DNA of 64,000 bases from Armatimonadota bacterium (GTDB lineage Bacteria > Armatimonadota > UBA5829 > DSUL01). The notes below the pieces were generated by a model that did not search any database, was not told where the DNA came from, and worked only from the letters and a program-made list of their open reading frames with translations. Both the position numbers and the translations under genes were made by a program. Location: NCBI GenBank assembly GCA_025998755.1, contig AP024674.1, positions 2,868,162-2,932,161 of the forward strand. The letters are read 5' to 3'. How positions within the stretch are numbered: the first letter of the stretch is position 1; every line of letters starts with the position of its first letter. Below, piece after piece: positions 60,452 to 64,000 of the stretch.

Positions 60452-61636
60452 ATGCGCAGGATACTCGGTGACAGAGACTTTCCGATAGCGACCTATTCGC
60501 TGATCGGGTTCAATATTCTGCTTTACCTGGCGCTCATCGGGACCATCCGGGAGGAGATCTACCGGGAGTGGGCGCTGGTGCCCGGTCGCGCCGGGCTGCT
60601 GCAGATGTTCACGTCCACCTTCCTGCATGCCTCCGTCCCGCATCTGGCCCTGAACATGTTCTTCCTGTACCTGTTCGGGCGGCGGGTGGAAAAGGCGCTG
60701 GGAAGCGTTGAGTTCTTCCTGTTCTATGTAGGAAGCGGGTTCGCTGCCAGCGTGATGCATCTGTCCATCGTGTTCGCCTTCATGCCCCCGGAGGCGCGGA
60801 TGCAGCATGCCCTGGGCGCCTCCGGCGCGATCGCCGGAGTCATGGGGGTCTACGCCATCCGTTTCTACATGGACCGCTTCGAACTGGGTCCCGTGCGGCT
60901 GCCCGCCTCCATTGTGCTCCTGGGTTGGCTGGTCGCGCAGGTGTTTCTGGGCATAGTGGGGCTGTACGCTCCCTCGCTTACCCTCGGGTGGCTTCATCTG
61001 GACCTCTCGCAGGTGGGCTACTGGGCTCATCTGGGTGGGTTCATCTTCGGGATGGGTTTCGCGCAGCTTGGCCAGCTCGGAATCGAGGCGCAGAAGGAGT
61101 ATCTTCTGTCCGATGCCCAGGACAGGCTCCGCCGGGGTACCCTTCTGGACGTTGCGCGGGACTTCGAAGAACTGCTGACCGTGGATCCAGAGGATCCCTT
61201 CGCCCACGCGGAGCTCGGGCGCACCTGGATGCTGCTGGACGACCCGGAGCAATCTCTGCCCTACTATGAGAAGGCGCTGAAGCTGTATCTGCAGGAGAAC
61301 CGCCGGGATCTGGCTGTGGAGCGTCTGCGGGAGCTGCGCTCGGTCTGGCCGGACCTGCCGCTCGAGAGCCGGCTGCAGTTCCGGATGGGTTGCATTCTGG
61401 AGGAGATGGGAGTATACGACGAAGCGGTGAAGGAACTGGACCTGCTGGTCCGCTCCGGACGTCGAACGGCGGAGGCCGAGATGGCAGCGCTGCGGATCGG
61501 GGAGATCCAGCTTACCCGCCTGAGAAGGCCGGATCTGGCGGCGCAGACGTTCAAACGATTCCTTCAGACCTGGCCGGACAGCGACTGGCGACAGTTCGCG
61601 GAGCAGAACCTGGGGAGAGCCAGCAATGAGCGATGA
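60452..61636 (+). CDS. Rhomboid intramembrane serine protease with TPR tail
   Basis: Membrane protease of 394 residues. Six membrane helices fill about residues 10-205. The catalytic Ser is in GASGAIAGVMG (helix 4, near residue 130) and the catalytic His in GYWAHLGGFIFG (helix 6, near 194). HxxxN-type residues in HASVPHLALNMFFLYLFG line the site. After residue 210 a soluble domain of TPR repeats follows (EELLTVDPEDPFAHAELGRTWML, SLPYYEKALKLYL, RLQFRMGCILEEM in series), which may recruit substrates. Its end overlaps the serine hydrolase start by 11 bases. Confidence 0.9.
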   Translation: MRRILGDRDFPIATYSLIGFNILLYLALIGTIREEIYREWALVPGRAGLLQMFTSTFLHASVPHLALNMFFLYLFGRRVEKALGSVEFFLFYVGSGFAASVMHLSIVFAFMPPEARMQHALGASGAIAGVMGVYAIRFYMDRFELGPVRLPASIVLLGWLVAQVFLGIVGLYAPSLTLGWLHLDLSQVGYWAHLGGFIFGMGFAQLGQLGIEAQKEYLLSDAQDRLRRGTLLDVARDFEELLTVDPEDPFAHAELGRTWMLLDDPEQSLPYYEKALKLYLQENRRDLAVERLRELRSVWPDLPLESRLQFRMGCILEEMGVYDEAVKELDLLVRSGRRTAEAEMAALRIGEIQLTRLRRPDLAAQTFKRFLQTWPDSDWRQFAEQNLGRASNER

Positions 61637-62486
61637 GTCCGTGGCTGCGATGGCGGATGTGGAGGAAGGGGCGGAGAAGCAGATTCTGCTGACGGCCATT
61701 CAGCGAGAGGCGCGATTGGCGGGCGGCCGGTGGGCGGTGTCGGCCATCGGCTGTGATTCCGGCGAGGAGATCTCGCTGCATCCGGATGACCTGTTTCCCG
61801 CCGCAAGCGTCATCAAGGTGCCTCTTCTCGCGGCCCTCTATGCTGCGCGCGATACGGGGCTTGTCTCTCTGGACGAAGTTCGCGAACTCCGGCAAGAAGA
61901 TGTGGTCGGGGGATCGGGCGTGCTTCTCGAGCTTCACCCGGGATTGCCCCTCACGCTGGAGGACCTTGCGCGCTTGATGATCGTCGTCAGCGACAACACG
62001 GCGACGAACATGCTCATAGACCGCCTGGGGGTGCCGTTCATCGAGGAGTTCCTGCAGTCCAACGGATTCCGCCGGATGAAGCTGCAGCGCAGGCTGTTCG
62101 ACATGGACGCCCGGGCGCAGGGGCGGGAAAACCTTATCACTGCGGGAGAGGTGGCGGAGCTTTTGCGCAGGATGCATTTGGGAGATCTTCCGCCGCTCAG
62201 CTCCGCTTCCTGCGAGGAGTGTCTGTCCATCATGCGCCGTCAGCAGCACCGGGAGAAGCTACCCGCCCTGCTTCCGCCGGGAGCGGTGGTCGCCAGCAAG
62301 CCGGGCGGGCTGGAGGATGTGACGCACGACTGCGGGCTTGTCATCACCGAGTCGGGCAAAGCCTATTCGGTAGCCATCCTGTGCGCCGACTTCAGGGATC
62401 GACGCGCCGCGGAGCACGCAGTGGCGCTCATCTCGCTGCGGCTATACGAGTACTTCGAATCCGCGGAACCTCGGCCGGCGGCCTGA
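61626..62486 (+). CDS. Beta-lactamase/PBP-fold serine hydrolase
   Basis: Class A beta-lactamase-like protein of 286 residues. The SxxK motif is AASVIKVP (Ser near 60), SDN is present in VVSDNTATN, and the third motif reads KPG (ASKPGGL) where true lactamases have KTG. No Glu166-type omega-loop motif is evident by eye. There is no signal peptide, which is odd for a lactamase and points to a cytoplasmic or unrelated role. GGGGAG stands eight bases before the ATG, inside the rhomboid gene. Confidence 0.75.
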   Translation: MSDESVAAMADVEEGAEKQILLTAIQREARLAGGRWAVSAIGCDSGEEISLHPDDLFPAASVIKVPLLAALYAARDTGLVSLDEVRELRQEDVVGGSGVLLELHPGLPLTLEDLARLMIVVSDNTATNMLIDRLGVPFIEEFLQSNGFRRMKLQRRLFDMDARAQGRENLITAGEVAELLRRMHLGDLPPLSSASCEECLSIMRRQQHREKLPALLPPGAVVASKPGGLEDVTHDCGLVITESGKAYSVAILCADFRDRRAAEHAVALISLRLYEYFESAEPRPAA

Positions 62487-62508
62487 AATACCCGCCACTG
62501 GATCGGCC

Positions 62509-62718
62509 TCAGCCTCCCAGAAGCTTACGCGCCCGTTCTGCTGCTTCGGATGCCTGGGCCATCTCTTTGCGCAGCGTTTCCAGCTCGTCCAGATTGATGT
62601 AGATCTTCGATACGCCCTCCAAATCCACGGAGGCCGTGTTCAGCTCAAGCCACCCCTGTTCGGGGCGTTTCCCGTCGTGGACCTCGATGATGCGCATCTT
62701 GCTTTTCGGAAAGATCAT
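62509..62718 (-). CDS. Small hypothetical protein
   Basis: Short protein of 69 residues, unrecognised. Strands around MRIIEVHDGK and WLELNTASVDLEGVSKIYINL precede a C-terminal helix (DELETLRKEMAQASEAAERARKL). A GAGGG site stands before the ATG. It follows the DUF4406-like gene by 24 bases on the same strand, and codon use matches its neighbours, so I think it real. Confidence 0.55.
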   Translation of the reverse strand: MIFPKSKMRIIEVHDGKRPEQGWLELNTASVDLEGVSKIYINLDELETLRKEMAQASEAAERARKLLGG

Positions 62719-62742
62719 CCGCCGCCCTCTCTTCCTCCAGCG

Positions 62743-63129
62743 TCAATCGCAGATGAGCTGCGGTTCCAGCAGGACCTCCGGCAGCTCAGTGCCCCCCTGC
62801 AGATCCGGCGCGAAATGCCGTGAGAGCTCCTCGGTCGTGGTGAATGCCGGGATCCCCAGTTCGCGCGCGTGCGCCAGTTCTTGGCGGGAGTCCTCGCACT
62901 CCTCCCACCCGGGCATCAGCAGAAGAGCGTGGCACACAGAAAGCCAGTCCAGGTCGCTCCGGCCCGGCAGAGGCTCCGGCAGGCGCTCTTCCCGGGAAGG
63001 TTTGCGGTGGTAGTGACGGGGGACGAACGGGTTGAAGCCCAGGGCGGCCAGCCGCTCGGCCATCCTCTCCGCGGCTGCGGCTCCGCCGTCGCCAGTGCTG
63101 GTGACGTAGACTCTGACCACTTGCGGCAC
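62743..63129 (-). CDS. DUF4406-like (nucleoside deoxyribosyltransferase-fold) protein
   Basis: Protein of 128 residues. The stretch SDLDWLSVCHALLLMPGWEECEDSRQELAHARELGIPAF (read in parts) has the pattern of DUF4406 and nucleoside 2-deoxyribosyltransferase-like folds: an acidic pocket, a CD-like strand and an SxxExxxA helix. The N-terminus VVRVYVTSTGDGGAAAAERMAERLAALGF resembles the nucleotide-binding opening of that fold. Function unknown; likely a nucleotide- or base-binding protein. Divergent from the lytic transglycosylase. Confidence 0.6.
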   Translation of the reverse strand: MPQVVRVYVTSTGDGGAAAAERMAERLAALGFNPFVPRHYHRKPSREERLPEPLPGRSDLDWLSVCHALLLMPGWEECEDSRQELAHARELGIPAFTTTEELSRHFAPDLQGGTELPEVLLEPQLICD

Positions 63130-63254
63130 CTCCGTGTGCTGTGGGCCCGCCCGCTTCCGGGCGCAGCTCTGCGGATTCTTTCTCCATCGCTGACAGAATT
63201 CCTTTCCCGGTTGTGCATTCTGGCGCTCAAGTCCGGCGGCTGGCGGGACGATTC

Positions 63255-63839
63255 ATGTCCTCGGAGGACAAGACCGGCGCAACGAAAATGAGGATCGAGA
63301 GTCTCATCAACGTCCAGCAGAGGATCGCCGAGATCGAGGACCGCATCGAGGAGCTCACGGGGCGGGTGCAGGGGCACGCCCCGGACCCGTCCCGCCTGTG
63401 GCAGACATCCTTCGCGGCCCGCCTGCAGCAGGCTGTCGAGCGTCACCCGACGCGCGGCGTTTCGCAGTGGGAGCCCATCATTCAGGAGGCGGCGGCGGAG
63501 TACGGTCTGGATCCTGGATTGCTGCGCGCGGTCATCGCCCAGGAATCCGGCGGCAACCCTTCCGCCCGAAGCTCGGCGGGCGCCATGGGCCTGATGCAGC
63601 TGATGCCCGCCACGGCCGCCTCGCTGGGCGTCACGGATCCCTTTGATCCTCGGCAGAACATCTTCGGCGGCGCTCGTTACCTTCGGGGACTCTTGGACAG
63701 GATGGGCAGCGTCGAGCTTGCCTTGGCGGCCTACAATGCCGGCCCGGGCGCGGTCCGCCGCTACGGCGGCATTCCGCCGTTCCCTGAGACGCGCAACTAC
63801 GTGGCCTCCGTGATGAGCCGCTGGAGCGGGCAGCAATGA
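63255..63839 (+). CDS. SLT-type lytic transglycosylase
   Basis: Peptidoglycan-cleaving enzyme of 194 residues. The catalytic Glu lies in VIAQESGGNPSARS, followed by GAMGLMQLMPATAASLGV and ALAAYNAGPGAVRRYGG, the three family motifs. The N-terminal 50 residues form a coiled coil (NVQQRIAEIEDRIEELTGR) and lack a signal peptide. I start at ATG 63255; 63288 is an alternative, and codons to 63141 are unconserved. Such signal-less SLT proteins next to fliK-like genes occur with flagellar loci, where they open the wall for the rod. Its stop overlaps the next ATG. Confidence 0.85.
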   Translation: MSSEDKTGATKMRIESLINVQQRIAEIEDRIEELTGRVQGHAPDPSRLWQTSFAARLQQAVERHPTRGVSQWEPIIQEAAAEYGLDPGLLRAVIAQESGGNPSARSSAGAMGLMQLMPATAASLGVTDPFDPRQNIFGGARYLRGLLDRMGSVELALAAYNAGPGAVRRYGGIPPFPETRNYVASVMSRWSGQQ

Positions 63840-64000
63840 CCACTCCGTCCCCTGCCGCCACTTTTTTGGCCCCGTCCGCTGGAGCTGCTCAGCCGGGAGC
63901 TCTTCAGAGCGCAGGACAGGATGCTGCTTCGGGCGGTTTCCTGCAAGCGCTGGCCATCGCCGCGCTGGCCGATGGCCTGGATCTGGAGACCGGGGAGCAG
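63836..64000 (+). CDS. Partial gene, possibly FliK-like flagellar hook-length protein (5' end)
   Basis: The first 55 codons of a gene that leaves the window. The sequence is Ala, Pro and Ser rich (TPSPAATFLAPSAGAAQPG) with the weak hydrophobic segment GGFLQALAIAALADG, a composition common in FliK N-termini. ATG 63836 overlaps the transglycosylase stop (ATGA). The functional call is a guess from composition and context. Confidence 0.45.
   Translation, partial: MTTPSPAATFLAPSAGAAQPGALQSAGQDAASGGFLQALAIAALADGLDLETGEQ

Overview
The window is a gene-dense stretch of bacterial chromosome, GC-rich by eye, with about 55 protein genes. I saw no rRNA, tRNA, CRISPR array, insertion sequence or phage gene. 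No gap between genes exceeds about 285 bases. The largest (14802-15084, 4093-4326, 26480-26720, 41569-41802) hold leader hairpins, a terminator, an inverted repeat or promoters, described below. Gene content points to a free-living, probably Gram-negative-like bacterium: RseP, LipB, a futalosine-type menaquinone gene (mqnA), a short EF-Ts, HydF and several sugar-acid enzymes. Armatimonadota or another deep Terrabacteria-related phylum is my best guess, but no marker here is decisive.

Left third (1-16949) is almost entirely on the minus strand. A long operon runs rpsB-tsf-pyrH-frr-uppS-dxr-rseP-ispG-argA(short)-proS-mgtC. It joins translation, UMP kinase, isoprenoid synthesis and envelope proteolysis, and lacks the cdsA gene usually found between uppS and dxr. 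A clean intrinsic terminator at 4174-4201 closes it. The next operon holds a membrane J-domain protein, a voltage-gated cation channel with a TLEGW selectivity filter, an M20 metallopeptidase and a class-III aminotransferase cut by the window edge. Upstream of rpsB are a methyltransferase-like gene and a GT4 glycosyltransferase with their own promoter.

Middle (17099-38811): a PHP phosphatase and a GH130 glycosidase/phosphorylase are followed by the most striking locus. A fluoride riboswitch (18941-18992) stands before a dynamin-like GTPase, the fluoride channel crcB, a DUF190 protein fused to four CBS domains, and an MFS transporter. Then come uracil-DNA glycosylase (family 5) and a clan GH-D-like hydrolase, glmS, a Ca2+/cation antiporter, a META-domain protein, hydF coupled to a parvulin foldase, a divergent ubiX-ubiA-mqnA (quinone) operon, and the glycolytic genes eno and pyk with an FtsB/DivIC-like gene.

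Right third (38895-64000): a double-CXXCG protein, a TPR/Ig-like/NodB deacetylase, and a duplicated-domain secreted protein precede dnaG-rpoD-glnE-nadE-nudix-yebC, a housekeeping run. After lipB comes a carbohydrate-acid cluster: a peptidase C26 amidotransferase-like hydrolase, a uronate isomerase-like hydrolase, a secreted TIM-barrel protein, a mannonate-reductase-like SDR, a LarA-like nickel racemase and a second SDR. The window ends with a rhomboid-TPR protease, a beta-lactamase-fold serine hydrolase, two small genes, a lytic transglycosylase and the start of a FliK-like gene.

Many genes overlap by 1-4 bases (ATGA/GTGA), so translational coupling is common. Several starts are TTG or GTG and were chosen from Shine-Dalgarno spacing. 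All functional calls rest on motifs read by eye.
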